Below, piece by piece: positions 51,509-60,346 of a DNA stretch of 64,000 nt. The stretch is from Betaproteobacteria bacterium SCN1. GTDB taxonomy: Bacteria > Pseudomonadota > Gammaproteobacteria > Burkholderiales > Thiobacillaceae. The notes under the pieces are model-generated. The model was not told the origin of the DNA. It saw only the letters and a program-made list of their open reading frames with translations, and did not search any database. Within the stretch, counting starts at the first letter, position 1. Every line of letters begins with the position of its first letter. The position numbers and the translations under genes are program-made. Where the stretch lies: contig WBSF01000008.1 of NCBI GenBank assembly GCA_008923315.1, positions 1-64,000 of the forward strand, given 5' to 3'.

Positions 51509-52042
51509 TTACAGCTTCTTCATCTTCCTTCGCAGATCGATCATCGGGCCATCCACCGCGAAGCGTCCATCGCCCTGAGCGTGCAGCGTGCGGCGTTCAC
51601 GGTGTGCCGGCTCGATCCAGGCGTGCACGCCTTCCAGCACCCACAGACCGTAGCCGTTCACCAGCCGCGTATCCGCCACCCGGCATTCGATGTGCGCGAG
51701 GCATTCGGCGATCAGCGGCGCGCCGACCCGCTTGGCCGGCCGGGGTGTGAGTCCGAAGCGCTCGAACTTGTCCACCTCGCGTCCCGAGCAGTTGCCGATC
51801 TCTACCGCCGTGTCCGCCATGTCGGCCGTGGGGATTGCGATCACGCACTCGCGCGTCTTCTTCAGCGCAGTAAAGGTGAAATCCCAGGGGCCGATGATGC
51901 AGGCGAGGCGCGGGGTGAAGTCGACCACCATATGCCAGGTCATCGTCATCACGTTCATGCGGCCTTTGTGCGCCGTGGTCACCCACACCACCGGACCGGG
52001 TTCGATCAGCTGGAAGGCCTTGTCGAGGGGAAGGGTTCGCAT
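51509..52042 (-). CDS. Flavin reductase-like (DIM6/NTAB) domain protein
   Basis: A 177-residue split-barrel FMN-binding protein. GPVVWVTTAHKGRMNVMTMTWHMVVDFTPRLACIIG and FTALKKTRECVIAIPTADMADTAVEIGNCSGREVDKF are the flavin-reductase-like core, and APLIAECLAHIECRV follows. ATG 52042 (MRTLPLDKAF) was chosen. The much longer open frame upstream is antisense noise over other genes. Substrate unknown. Confidence 0.85.
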   Translation of the reverse strand: MRTLPLDKAFQLIEPGPVVWVTTAHKGRMNVMTMTWHMVVDFTPRLACIIGPWDFTFTALKKTRECVIAIPTADMADTAVEIGNCSGREVDKFERFGLTPRPAKRVGAPLIAECLAHIECRVADTRLVNGYGLWVLEGVHAWIEPAHRERRTLHAQGDGRFAVDGPMIDLRRKMKKL

Positions 52043-52137
52043 AGTCCGGCTCCGGTTCACGCCATGGGTATGCCTGCAGCATAGGCCACGGGAGGCGAGG
52101 GAGGCTTCCGCCGGCGCGAACAGATCACTGTCGGGGC

Positions 52138-52929
52138 TTACAGCCCCAGTTCCGCATCCGTCGCGTGATGGCCGTATTTGTCGCGCGGCGGCCAGGGGCG
52201 GTTCTGCCAGGGCGGGGCGAAGGCCATGGATGACCGGTTCCGGCCTGCCGGAATGGCGCCATTGCCGCTGCCCTGCGAGTAATCGTAGTAGAGCTTCACG
52301 ATTTCCTCCCTCGAGGTCTGTTGCGCGGCCGGATGCGCGACGCAGGCATCGATCCAGCGACGCACGCGGGCGTAGTCGGGCGTGTCGGGCAGTGTGAAAT
52401 CCTCGTAATACGCCAGAAACCAGAAACGCTGGAAAAAGGGTGTGAAGGCCGCCTCGGCCCAGCCGAAATCCTCGAACAGGAAAATATCGCCCTGCGCATG
52501 CCTGCGCAGAAAACCGTCGAGCTGCGCATACTGTCTGAGCATGCCGTCGCGCAGTGCATCGCGGCGCCCGCGATCCTGGTTCATCAGCCAGCCGTAGCCC
52601 TGGCCGACGAAGTCGCCGCCCATCGCAGTCAGCATGCCTTCCACGGCACGTCGCCAGGGGTCCCGCTGGGCCATGGGGCGGTCCGGATGGGTATCTTCCA
52701 GATACTGCATGATGACGAGGCTTTCCTTGACGATGCGGCCATCGGCCGTTTCCAGTACGGGAAGGGCCGTGGTGCCTTGTGTTTTCTCCAGTAGCCAGCC
52801 GGGACGTGGCTGGCTGATGTCGACGGGATGAAAGTCGAACCGTTCGCGCAGGCCTTTCAGCGCGATCTGGATTTCGATGCGCTGGCAGAAGGGGCAAACA
52901 GGGAGGTGGTAGAGCGTGGCTCGGGTCAT
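52138..52929 (-). CDS. Glutathione S-transferase family protein
   Basis: A 263-residue GST-like protein. Thioredoxin-fold N-terminus with active-site CPFC (LYHLPVCPFCQRIEIQIALKG, Cys12 and Cys15), cis-Pro segment TTALPVLE and KESLVIMQYLEDTHP for the glutathione site. A helical C-terminal domain follows (FEDFGWAEAAFTPFFQRFWFL). The CPxC motif suggests an omega-like thiol-transferase. The last 40 residues are extra and rich in Pro, Arg and Gly. Its ATG overlaps the stop of the gene at 52926-54053. Confidence 0.88.
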   Translation of the reverse strand: MTRATLYHLPVCPFCQRIEIQIALKGLRERFDFHPVDISQPRPGWLLEKTQGTTALPVLETADGRIVKESLVIMQYLEDTHPDRPMAQRDPWRRAVEGMLTAMGGDFVGQGYGWLMNQDRGRRDALRDGMLRQYAQLDGFLRRHAQGDIFLFEDFGWAEAAFTPFFQRFWFLAYYEDFTLPDTPDYARVRRWIDACVAHPAAQQTSREEIVKLYYDYSQGSGNGAIPAGRNRSSMAFAPPWQNRPWPPRDKYGHHATDAELGL

Positions 52930-54053
52930 GGCGATTCGGAATGAAGGGAGAGCGGTCGGGGCGAAACGGGGTCGGGCAAAACGGCGCCGTCGCGACGGTA
53001 TTCGATTTGCCAGGGTGCGGCCGGCAAGGGCGGATGGAAGCGCAGGATGACGCCGGAGACCGGGCCTTCCTGCTGCCAGGCGACGCGCCGGTAGCCGGGT
53101 TTGACGCAGTCGTCGGCGAAGGTTTCGCCGGGTTGCAGCATGTCCAGCGAACGGTAATGCAACGCGCCATCCACAGGGTGATGCCAGCCGATCTGGAGGA
53201 GGTCGCGCGCGAGCGGCACGGGCAGATCGAATCCGTCTTCGCGCCAGCGCAGCGCGAAATCATGCCTTGCCGTCCCCGCCGGCATGTTCCCGGTTTCAAA
53301 GCGTGCTTGATGCGGCTGTCCCTGACTGTCCTGCCAGTGGATGCGCAGAGGTGAAGGTTGCATCCCTTCAGGCCAGGCCAGATGCAGGTCATTGCCGTCA
53401 CGGCAGAGCAGGGGATAGCGCAGTGTGGCCGTGTCGTGCCAGTGTTCGCCCGTGCGCATCTCGACGCGTGCCAGCCGGATGCCGGCGGGTGCGGTCAGCG
53501 CTTGCGCGTACAGCACGCCCGAATCACCGAGGCGCAGCAGCTGGACGGGCTGGGCCGTCAGGGCGAGCGGCGATTCGAGCGTGCGGTCGAAGGCCCGTAT
53601 CTTCGCCAGATACGAGACTGTGTGAATAGGTCCCTGTGCGCTGCTTATCAGCAGCGCCGGCACGAGCAGGACGGCGAGTCCGCTGACTGCCAGCCCCAGG
53701 CTTTCGCCGCGGGTGAGCCGGGGTGATTGCAGCCGGCCCGCAAGCAGATGCAGGCCGAACCAGGCCAGTGGCGCCACCACGAGCAGGCCGAAATAGAACA
53801 GGGCCAGTGCCTCCATGCCCGAGACAGCCCGTGCCGGTAGCATTGTCGCCGCGGCCGAGATCGCCAGCATGGGCAGCGCCAGTATGCGCATCCATAGCCA
53901 GCTCCGCCCCTTGCCGCGTCGTTCGTATTGCCGTTTTTCCGTGCGCAGCAGCAGGGCGATGCCGGCGAGCATGACGATGAACAACAGCCCCCAGAGCGCT
54001 ATCGCCACGCTGCCCATGGCGTCGAGCGTCGGGGTGAACGGTGCCCAGGGCAT
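52926..54053 (-). CDS. Membrane protein of unknown function
   Basis: A 375-residue protein. Four hydrophobic segments in the N-terminal half: about 12-35 (SVAIALWGLLFIVMLAGIALLL), 52-70, 78-100 and 110-135. A C-terminal soluble region of about 230 residues follows, rich in short beta strands (LRWREDGFDLPVPLARDLLQIGWHH) and likely periplasmic. No family recognised. Its stop overlaps the glutathione transferase start by 4 nt, and its ATG meets the methyltransferase stop, so the three form an operon. Confidence 0.6.
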   Translation of the reverse strand: MPWAPFTPTLDAMGSVAIALWGLLFIVMLAGIALLLRTEKRQYERRGKGRSWLWMRILALPMLAISAAATMLPARAVSGMEALALFYFGLLVVAPLAWFGLHLLAGRLQSPRLTRGESLGLAVSGLAVLLVPALLISSAQGPIHTVSYLAKIRAFDRTLESPLALTAQPVQLLRLGDSGVLYAQALTAPAGIRLARVEMRTGEHWHDTATLRYPLLCRDGNDLHLAWPEGMQPSPLRIHWQDSQGQPHQARFETGNMPAGTARHDFALRWREDGFDLPVPLARDLLQIGWHHPVDGALHYRSLDMLQPGETFADDCVKPGYRRVAWQQEGPVSGVILRFHPPLPAAPWQIEYRRDGAVLPDPVSPRPLSLHSESP

Positions 54054-54700
54054 CAGGCGGCGCGGCGGGCGGACAGCAGGAACACGGGGTAGTCGCGGGT
54101 ATGCGTTTCGCGCGTCTTGGTGATCGTGAAAACGGTACGGTAGGCGACATCTCCGAAGCCCGACTCGGTCGCGCATCCGGCAAGCGCATCGCGGTCGAAA
54201 CCATGATGTACGTCGACCTCGATCCCGTGAAACGAGCCATCCTCGCGGTCGAGATCGGCAATGCACAGATAGCCGCCGGGTTTCAGCAGATCGTGGAATA
54301 CCCGCAGGATGCGGCCGGTATCGGGAATGTGATGCAGGGTCATCGCGGTGACGATGAGATCGAAACCTCCGGCGGGCGGGGGGTCGCTCAGAAGATCGAG
54401 CTTCGCAGTGTGCATGTGCGCGGCGCCTTGTGCGGCAATCTTTTCATCCGCGACCGCGAGCATGCCGGACGAGGTGTCCGCCAGCAGCATGTCGCCGACC
54501 GCATCCCTGAGCGGAAACGCAAGCAGCCCGGTGCCGCTGCCATAGTCGAGCACGCGCATGGCGCGGTGCAGCGGCACGGCCTCGCGCACGGCCTGGGCGA
54601 TCTTGAGCCCGCGCTCGACGAAGACGGGGTTGTCGTCCCACTGGCGGGCCTTGCTGTCGAAGTGAGTGGCGTCGAGCGTGACGGAAACGGGTGGGATCAT
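54053..54700 (-). CDS. Class I SAM-dependent methyltransferase
   Basis: A 215-residue methyltransferase. Motif I VLDYGSGTGLLAF (SAM binding), motif II-like LADTSSGMLAVADEK, FDLIVTAMTLHHIPDTGRILRVFHDLLKPGGYLCIADLDREDGS (motifs IV-VI). Substrate unknown. ATG 54700 (MIPPVSVTLDATHFDSKARQWDDNP) is family-like, while the longer frame overlaps the glycosylase gene. First gene of the operon with the membrane protein and the GST. Confidence 0.9.
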   Translation of the reverse strand: MIPPVSVTLDATHFDSKARQWDDNPVFVERGLKIAQAVREAVPLHRAMRVLDYGSGTGLLAFPLRDAVGDMLLADTSSGMLAVADEKIAAQGAAHMHTAKLDLLSDPPPAGGFDLIVTAMTLHHIPDTGRILRVFHDLLKPGGYLCIADLDREDGSFHGIEVDVHHGFDRDALAGCATESGFGDVAYRTVFTITKTRETHTRDYPVFLLSARRAA

Positions 54701-54726
54701 GGCGCGAACGAAAGCGGAAACAGGCT

Positions 54727-55230
54727 TCAATTCTGCAACACGTGCGCCCAGCGCGTCATCTTTTCGGCCGGTGGCATCGCGGCGTGGGCCGGGCTGGTCG
54801 AAGGCAGCGTGACCTGCCGGACCGGGTTGGAGGCATCCGCCAGCATGGGCGTCACGCACCGGCGGAAGAGTTCGGCCGCCTTGCCGCCGTTAAAGGCGAG
54901 CAGGCGGATATGCGGATGGGCGGCGAAAAAGGCCGGGAAATCGTTGGGCACCACGCTTGCCCGGTCGATCGCCGCATCGAGGCTACCCGCCCGCTGTGCG
55001 GCGGCACAGACATCCCACAGTGCCACCCCCGCATCGGCCAGCCGTGCCGTGCGTGTTGCATAAGGCAATTCCGGTCCGGCCCCGAACAGCGTGCCCATGA
55101 TCGTCCAGAACGCATTGCGCGGCTGGGCGTAGTACTCGCCGCGTTCGAGCGACATCCGGCCGGGCAGGCTGCCCAGGATCAGCAGGCGGGCGTGCGGAGC
55201 GGCGATGGGGGGGAAGCCGGAAACAGGCAT
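54727..55230 (-). CDS. Hypoxanthine/uracil-DNA glycosylase (UDG superfamily)
   Basis: A 167-residue base-excision repair enzyme of the MUG/DNA-deoxyinosine glycosylase branch. Motif A region LLILGSLPGRMSLERGEYYAQPRNAFW, LWDVCAAAQRAGSLDAAI, and the C-terminal substrate loop LPSTSPAHA. It removes deaminated bases such as hypoxanthine or uracil. ATG 55230 (MPVSGFPPI) fits the family, and the longer open frame upstream is not conserved-looking. Confidence 0.9.
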   Translation of the reverse strand: MPVSGFPPIAAPHARLLILGSLPGRMSLERGEYYAQPRNAFWTIMGTLFGAGPELPYATRTARLADAGVALWDVCAAAQRAGSLDAAIDRASVVPNDFPAFFAAHPHIRLLAFNGGKAAELFRRCVTPMLADASNPVRQVTLPSTSPAHAAMPPAEKMTRWAHVLQN

Positions 55231-55387
55231 GTTGGCGTGCGGGGATTTCCCGTATTTGGCGACGAGGCGTACCCAGTGATGATCTTTTCTAATACTAAAG
55301 TTGTATAGACAGCGTGAAGACCTCCCTTTATATGCTTGTTGAATTGAACAAATACAAGAGGTGAAGGGGATGGAGGGAGGACTGACA

Positions 55388-58300
55388 ATGACAGCGCTCG
55401 CGTTCGTATTGGGCATGGCGGGGCTGTTCTTTGCGTTGCTGGCATATGAAACATCCGGCGACGCGACACAGGCCCGCCTCAACCCCCCCGGTCTGCTGAC
55501 CTGGCTTGCCAGCGGAAATTGGCCGGCCAAAGTAGGCGCTGCACTCCTGATCGTCGGGATCGGTGCGCTGATCCGCTATCTCCTGCTTGCCCTCCAGGTG
55601 CCTCCGGAGGTCAAAACAGGCACAGGTGTCGCTGCCGCGGCGCTGCTTGCCGCGCTCTCGTTCCGGATACGGCAGCGTCCGGACAGGCGAGCCTTGCATT
55701 TTGCCCTGGCCGGGACAGCCCTGGGAGTCGCTTATCTCACCGCTTACAGCGCTTACGGATTCTTCGGTTACGTCAATAGTGCAACCGCGCTGGCATTGCT
55801 GATCCTGGTCGTTGCCGCCGGGGGAACGTTCGCCCTCAAGTCGGGGGCGCTGTCCATCGCGGTTCTGTCCATGTTCGGCGCCTATCTGGCACCGGCCTTT
55901 ACCATAGGCAACCCAGGGCCGTCCGTCGTGTATGGCTACTATGTGGGCGCCAGCCTGTTTACATTCGTGCTTGTGTATTTCAAGGGCTGGCGCGCACTCA
56001 TCCACCTCAGTTTTCTCTTTACGCTCGCCGGCGCACTCTTTTTCGGCTGGACGCGGGCTTTCTATACGCCACAGCACTACACCATCATGAATCCCCTGCT
56101 GCTGGCGCTGGCGGCGATTCATCTGGCCATGCCGATCGTCGAACGGCGTGCGATTCGTGCCGGATGGATGCGTCATGTCGACACAGGATATGCATTGGCC
56201 TTGCCGGCCGTCGCAGCGGTATTGATGCTGTTGATCGCGCCGGATATCCATTCGGATGGCGCGCTGGGGCTGGTCATGTTGGCCGTATTGTGGGCACTGG
56301 CGGCAGGCGTGATCTGGCGCATGGGCCTGGAGGATGGGTTTCTGCACGCCATCGTGGCAGGTCTGCTTGTGTTTGGCGCCGGTTTTCTTTACCTCGAAGA
56401 CCTGCCCTGGTCGCTTCTGGCGCTTTGGGCGGCCACACTGCTTTTCGTTCTTGCGCCCCGTCTGGCCTGGAGCCGGGATGGCGAACTGCGCCTGGCAGGC
56501 ATCGTATTGCTGCTGGGCGTGATCCATATCCAGCAGTCGCTCCTGTCGCCACCAGTAGGGGAGCCTTTCGCCAGTTTAGCGTTCGTACAACGGTTGTTAG
56601 GGGTTGCGGCGCTCGCCCTTACAGGCATCGCCGGACGTCGCCGGAGGGTGGCACTGGGGGATGTGCTCGCTGTGGTTGCCGGGGTTTGGGGCGGCCTCGT
56701 GGTCATCGCCGAATTCGCCCGTCTGCATATCGAGACGCTGCCGCAATTGATCTATGCACTCGAACTGGCACTCGTAGTCGGCATCGCCCTGTCTCCCCTG
56801 TGCAAGCGACTGGCCGTGGAGTGGATGGCGTTGCTCGCAGTGCTGGCAGGTGTGACTGCATTCTGGTCTGCACACGATGCACCGGAAGGCGTCGCCTGGA
56901 TATTGGCACCCTTTACGCTGCTGGCGCTTTTCTTCATGGCGTTCCAGGCGCACCGGATGCGCGACCAGCGGGATGCGGTGCCGGCCATTTTCGCTCTGGC
57001 CGCACCCTTGGCGTTTGCCCCCTGGGCATGGAGGCTTGGATGGCTGACGGTGGGAAATGTGCCGTACTTTCCGATGACGGCGATTGTCCTGTCGGCGGCG
57101 ATGGCAGCCGGAATAGGCGGATTGTTCCGATGGCGCATGGCCTTATGGGGCGGTGCGCTCTGGATTTATTTCTGGTGCGTGGGCCTGCTTGCGATGGGCC
57201 TGACGATTTTTCATATCGAGCGGGGCCCCTGGCCCGTTGCGCTCGATCTGGCCAGCATCGCAACGCTGGTGTTGATGACCGGGTCCCTGACGGGCCGCAG
57301 GCGTGAAACTGCCGGGACCGTGAGCCTGATTGTCGGCGTCTTCGTAGTGCAGGCGATGCTGTTGCGTGCCCTGGGGCCGGCCGGTGTTTTGAACGTGACG
57401 GATCTTTCCCGCATGGCGATGCCCGCGCTCGTATCGTTGATGTGGGCGCTACTTGGCGGCGGGATGTGTGGCTGGGCGACACGGATCGTTTCGAGAAATC
57501 TTTGGCGCGCAGGTGCTCTTCTCCTCGTCCTGTCGGCAATCAAGCTGATCCTGTTCGACTTTGGATCATTGGGGCAGCTTTCCAACATCATCGCGATTCT
57601 CCTGGCGGGGCTGGTATTTCTTGCCGTGGCCTGGCTGGCCCCCATTCCGCCCAGAACCTCGAAAATTTCCGCGCCGGAGATGCACGCCACTTCGGAAAGC
57701 GGCGCCGCGGGCGCCTCGCGGTCAGCCATGCAGTCGGGGCAACCCGTTGATTCCGATGCTTCGTCCGTAAGCACGGCTGCGTCTCGTGCAGCAGCTGATG
57801 CGGCCATGGCGCCCGATGTCGCCGGATCGGCGGAGCCGGACGCAACAGCTCCCGCGACGGCCAGGCGCAGACGCTACGAGCCCGAAATACCGGCGCACTG
57901 GTTGGTCAAGGAAGAGCCTTCCCTGGTCAAACCTCTCCTGATTGGCCTGGGCGCATTGGGCATCCTTGCATGGGGATGGAGTCATTATCGCGATACGTGG
58001 CATCCGAAACCTGTGCATGCCGTTGTGGCCGCGCCGCCCATAGCGGAGGCAACAGGGGAGGAGCCCGCCCCCATCCCCGCCCCGGCACCCGTTCCGCCTC
58101 GCGTCGAGACACCGCCCCGGGTAGTCAATGACTGTTCCCGGTTCATCGACCATCTGCCGGCTGATTACGCGCTCGTAGCGGGGGGTGAATATGCCGGTCG
58201 AAAGTTGGGGTTCCAGATAGACCAGAGCGGGCACGAAGCGACCGGATTCGATGTGTCCGTCAATATGCCGGGGCAAAAGGTCGTGCTGGTGCTGGGTGCG

Positions 58301-58969
58301 TATGAACCCAGTGTCTGGAAAATCAGCAGGGACGCGCGCACCCAGATCATGGGCGTATTCGTGACCGGTTATTACAGGCAGGATCTAATCGGTCTGGATG
58401 CCCGCACGCCTGTGCTGAATTCGAGTCATGCGGAAAAAGGTTCGTGCGGCTACTCGTATCTGTCTGGCAGGGCCGCAGATATGGATAAGCACGTGAGACA
58501 GGTGCTGGGTCGATCGGCACAGATGTATGTTTTTGCCTCCAACGGCCGGCTCAACTTCGGAGAAGAAGGCGCATCGCGTTCGCTGGTGCAGGACAGCCCG
58601 GCTGACTTCCAGCAACTGCGCCGCACGGATATTCCGCCGGCGGGTCGCGAAGGCCTCGACAAGCTGGTATCGGAGGGCGTGCTGCGTCCGGCCAGGCCGG
58701 AAGATTTTCTGGCATGGAAGGATGCACTGAGGCGTGCTCAGGGCCTGCCTCCGTTGAATGTATTGGGGGGTACGCCGGAACAGATGATATTCGGGCGGTC
58801 GGGCGCCTATGTGGTGCAGGGCCCCATGACTTTCCCGGCAGGTTTGCATGGGGCCAATTTGGCTGCTTTCATTGTGCTGAAAGGCGTACCCCGGCCAGCG
58901 GGCAACCCGGGTCATTCGGCCGTATACGACTGGAATACGATGACATGCGAAGGTGCGATATGCCGTTAG
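55388..58969 (+). CDS. Giant DUF2339 membrane protein with extra C-terminal domain
   Basis: A 1,193-residue protein. The first 730 or so residues are DUF2339: dozens of helices, with WPAKVGAALLIVGIGALIRYLL at the start and LRRALHFALAGTALGVAYLTAYSAYGFFG-like glycine patterns. An Ala/Ser-rich low-complexity linker (about 740-840) leads to one more helix (LLIGLGALGILAWGWSHY) and a Pro-rich spacer. A soluble C-terminal domain of roughly 300 residues follows, with Cys pairs (NDCSRF, GSCGYSYL, MTCEGAICR), probably periplasmic. ATG 55388 has a GGAGGGAGG ribosome-binding site, and a GTG at 55361 lacks one. Function unknown. Confidence 0.8.
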   Translation: MTALAFVLGMAGLFFALLAYETSGDATQARLNPPGLLTWLASGNWPAKVGAALLIVGIGALIRYLLLALQVPPEVKTGTGVAAAALLAALSFRIRQRPDRRALHFALAGTALGVAYLTAYSAYGFFGYVNSATALALLILVVAAGGTFALKSGALSIAVLSMFGAYLAPAFTIGNPGPSVVYGYYVGASLFTFVLVYFKGWRALIHLSFLFTLAGALFFGWTRAFYTPQHYTIMNPLLLALAAIHLAMPIVERRAIRAGWMRHVDTGYALALPAVAAVLMLLIAPDIHSDGALGLVMLAVLWALAAGVIWRMGLEDGFLHAIVAGLLVFGAGFLYLEDLPWSLLALWAATLLFVLAPRLAWSRDGELRLAGIVLLLGVIHIQQSLLSPPVGEPFASLAFVQRLLGVAALALTGIAGRRRRVALGDVLAVVAGVWGGLVVIAEFARLHIETLPQLIYALELALVVGIALSPLCKRLAVEWMALLAVLAGVTAFWSAHDAPEGVAWILAPFTLLALFFMAFQAHRMRDQRDAVPAIFALAAPLAFAPWAWRLGWLTVGNVPYFPMTAIVLSAAMAAGIGGLFRWRMALWGGALWIYFWCVGLLAMGLTIFHIERGPWPVALDLASIATLVLMTGSLTGRRRETAGTVSLIVGVFVVQAMLLRALGPAGVLNVTDLSRMAMPALVSLMWALLGGGMCGWATRIVSRNLWRAGALLLVLSAIKLILFDFGSLGQLSNIIAILLAGLVFLAVAWLAPIPPRTSKISAPEMHATSESGAAGASRSAMQSGQPVDSDASSVSTAASRAAADAAMAPDVAGSAEPDATAPATARRRRYEPEIPAHWLVKEEPSLVKPLLIGLGALGILAWGWSHYRDTWHPKPVHAVVAAPPIAEATGEEPAPIPAPAPVPPRVETPPRVVNDCSRFIDHLPADYALVAGGEYAGRKLGFQIDQSGHEATGFDVSVNMPGQKVVLVLGAYEPSVWKISRDARTQIMGVFVTGYYRQDLIGLDARTPVLNSSHAEKGSCGYSYLSGRAADMDKHVRQVLGRSAQMYVFASNGRLNFGEEGASRSLVQDSPADFQQLRRTDIPPAGREGLDKLVSEGVLRPARPEDFLAWKDALRRAQGLPPLNVLGGTPEQMIFGRSGAYVVQGPMTFPAGLHGANLAAFIVLKGVPRPAGNPGHSAVYDWNTMTCEGAICR

Positions 58970-59073
58970 CGGCATGCGGGTCAGTATATGGATGACGAAC
59001 CAAACCTGCCCGGCACAGTCCCTAGCCAGGCGGGATCGCTTCCGCTTTTCATTCATTCCACGAAAGGCAATCG

Positions 59074-59427
59074 ATGCGTACGAAACATGCGATTTTCATG
59101 ATGCTGGCCGCGGCGGTCGCGGCGCCTGCGCTGGCGCAATATGTCGGACCCGGTGCGCAGCCGGCGGTGACCAGCCTGAAGGCCGTGCTCGACAGGCCGG
59201 TCGACGATCAGCGGGCGGTGCTGCGCGGTACGCTGGTCAAGCAGGTGTCGTCGGACAAGTACATCTTCTCCGACGGCGCGCAGGAAATCCGGGTCGAAAT
59301 CGATCGCGATGTGTTTCCGGCGCGACAGATCGGCCCGACGACCCGGGTGGAAATCGTGGGTGAGGTGGAGAAGGATTTCATGACGTCGCCCGAGATCGAC
59401 GTCGATACGCTGCGCGTGATCGACTGA
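59074..59427 (+). CDS. BOF-family (YgiW/YdeI-like) periplasmic OB-fold protein
   Basis: A 117-residue exported protein. Signal peptide (HAIFMMLAAAVAAPALAQ), then the NirD/YgiW/YdeI-like OB fold: AVTSLKAVLDRPVDDQRAVLRGTLVKQVSSDKYIFSDGAQEIRVEID and PTTRVEIVGEVEKDFMTSPEIDVDTLRV. E. coli homologues are stress-tolerance proteins. Ribosome-binding site GAAAGG precedes ATG 59074. Convergent with the response-regulator gene. Confidence 0.9.
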   Translation: MRTKHAIFMMLAAAVAAPALAQYVGPGAQPAVTSLKAVLDRPVDDQRAVLRGTLVKQVSSDKYIFSDGAQEIRVEIDRDVFPARQIGPTTRVEIVGEVEKDFMTSPEIDVDTLRVID

Positions 59428-59446
59428 ACTGCCTGCGCAGGGCCCG

Positions 59447-60346
59447 TCAGGCCTCCGTCAGGGCGCGCGCCGCCAGCGCAGCGGCGGCGGCACGCGTTTC
59501 CACCCCCAGTTTTTCGAAGATGTGTTCGACGTGCTTGGTCGCGGTACGCAGTTTCATGCCGCAGATGTCGGCGATGTCGCGGTTGGTCTTGCCGCGCGCG
59601 AGCCAGTAGAGCACTTCGGTCTCGCGCGGTGTCAGGGCCGCGCGGGTCAGCCGGGCGTTGTCGTCGGCGCGGCAGTCGAGCAGCAGCAGGCGTTCGCCGA
59701 GTCCGACGCGGCCGGCGACGCTGACGGTGAGCCGTTCGCTGCCAAGCTGTGCGAACAGGGGAGCCGGTTCGGGGGCGTCGCGCGACTCGGCAAGCCATTG
59801 CGCGAGCGTGTCGGGCAGGCCGGTGGGGGCAGGCTCGAAAAAACGGCCCAGCCATTCCTCGGCCAGCCGCGAACGCCACAGCACACCGCCGGCGTCGTCG
59901 ACCACCACCACGGCATAGCCGCCGACGTCGAGCGCTTCGCGCACCTGTTTCAGCGCGCGCGCATTGCGGCTGTGCGAACGCAGCCGCGCGATCAGTTCCT
60001 GCGGCTGCACCGGCTTGGTGACGTAGTCGACGCCGCCTGCCTGGAAGCCGGCCACGATATGATCGACCTCGGTAAGCCCGGTCATGAAGACCACGGGCAG
60101 GGCGGACAGGCTGGCGTCGGCCTTGATGCGCCGGCAGACTTCGAAACCGTCCATGCCCGGCATGCAGGCATCGAGCAGGACCACGTCGGGCTCGATGCGG
60201 GCGAGCCGTTCCAGCGCCTGGCTGCCGTCGGTGGCCACCAGCACGGTGAAGCCGGCGGCATCGAGCGCATCGGTCAGAAAGGCCAGCGATTCGGGGACGT
60301 CGTCGACGACCAGTACGGATTGCGGGCGGGGGTCAGTGGGCTGCAT
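59447..60346 (-). CDS. LuxR-type response regulator (partner of permease-kinase hybrid)
   Basis: A 299-residue regulator. Receiver about 10-130 with Asp (VVLLDACMPGMDGFEV) and Lys (YVTKPVQPQEL), a PAS-like central stretch (about 145-215, YAVVVVDDAGGVLWRSRLAEEWLG) and a C-terminal LuxR HTH (LTPRETEVLYWLARGKTNRDIADICGMKLRTATKHVEHIFEKLGV). Start ATG 60346 (MQPTDPRP) lies inside the kinase gene's 3' end (14-nt overlap). It is therefore translationally coupled to that kinase. Confidence 0.92.
   Translation of the reverse strand: MQPTDPRPQSVLVVDDVPESLAFLTDALDAAGFTVLVATDGSQALERLARIEPDVVLLDACMPGMDGFEVCRRIKADASLSALPVVFMTGLTEVDHIVAGFQAGGVDYVTKPVQPQELIARLRSHSRNARALKQVREALDVGGYAVVVVDDAGGVLWRSRLAEEWLGRFFEPAPTGLPDTLAQWLAESRDAPEPAPLFAQLGSERLTVSVAGRVGLGERLLLLDCRADDNARLTRAALTPRETEVLYWLARGKTNRDIADICGMKLRTATKHVEHIFEKLGVETRAAAAALAARALTEA

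Noticed and set aside
51509-53401. Fusion of the flavin reductase-like gene with a 450-residue N-terminal extension
   Set aside because: The extension is antisense-type sequence covering the glutathione transferase and the membrane protein gene, which are clear in another frame.
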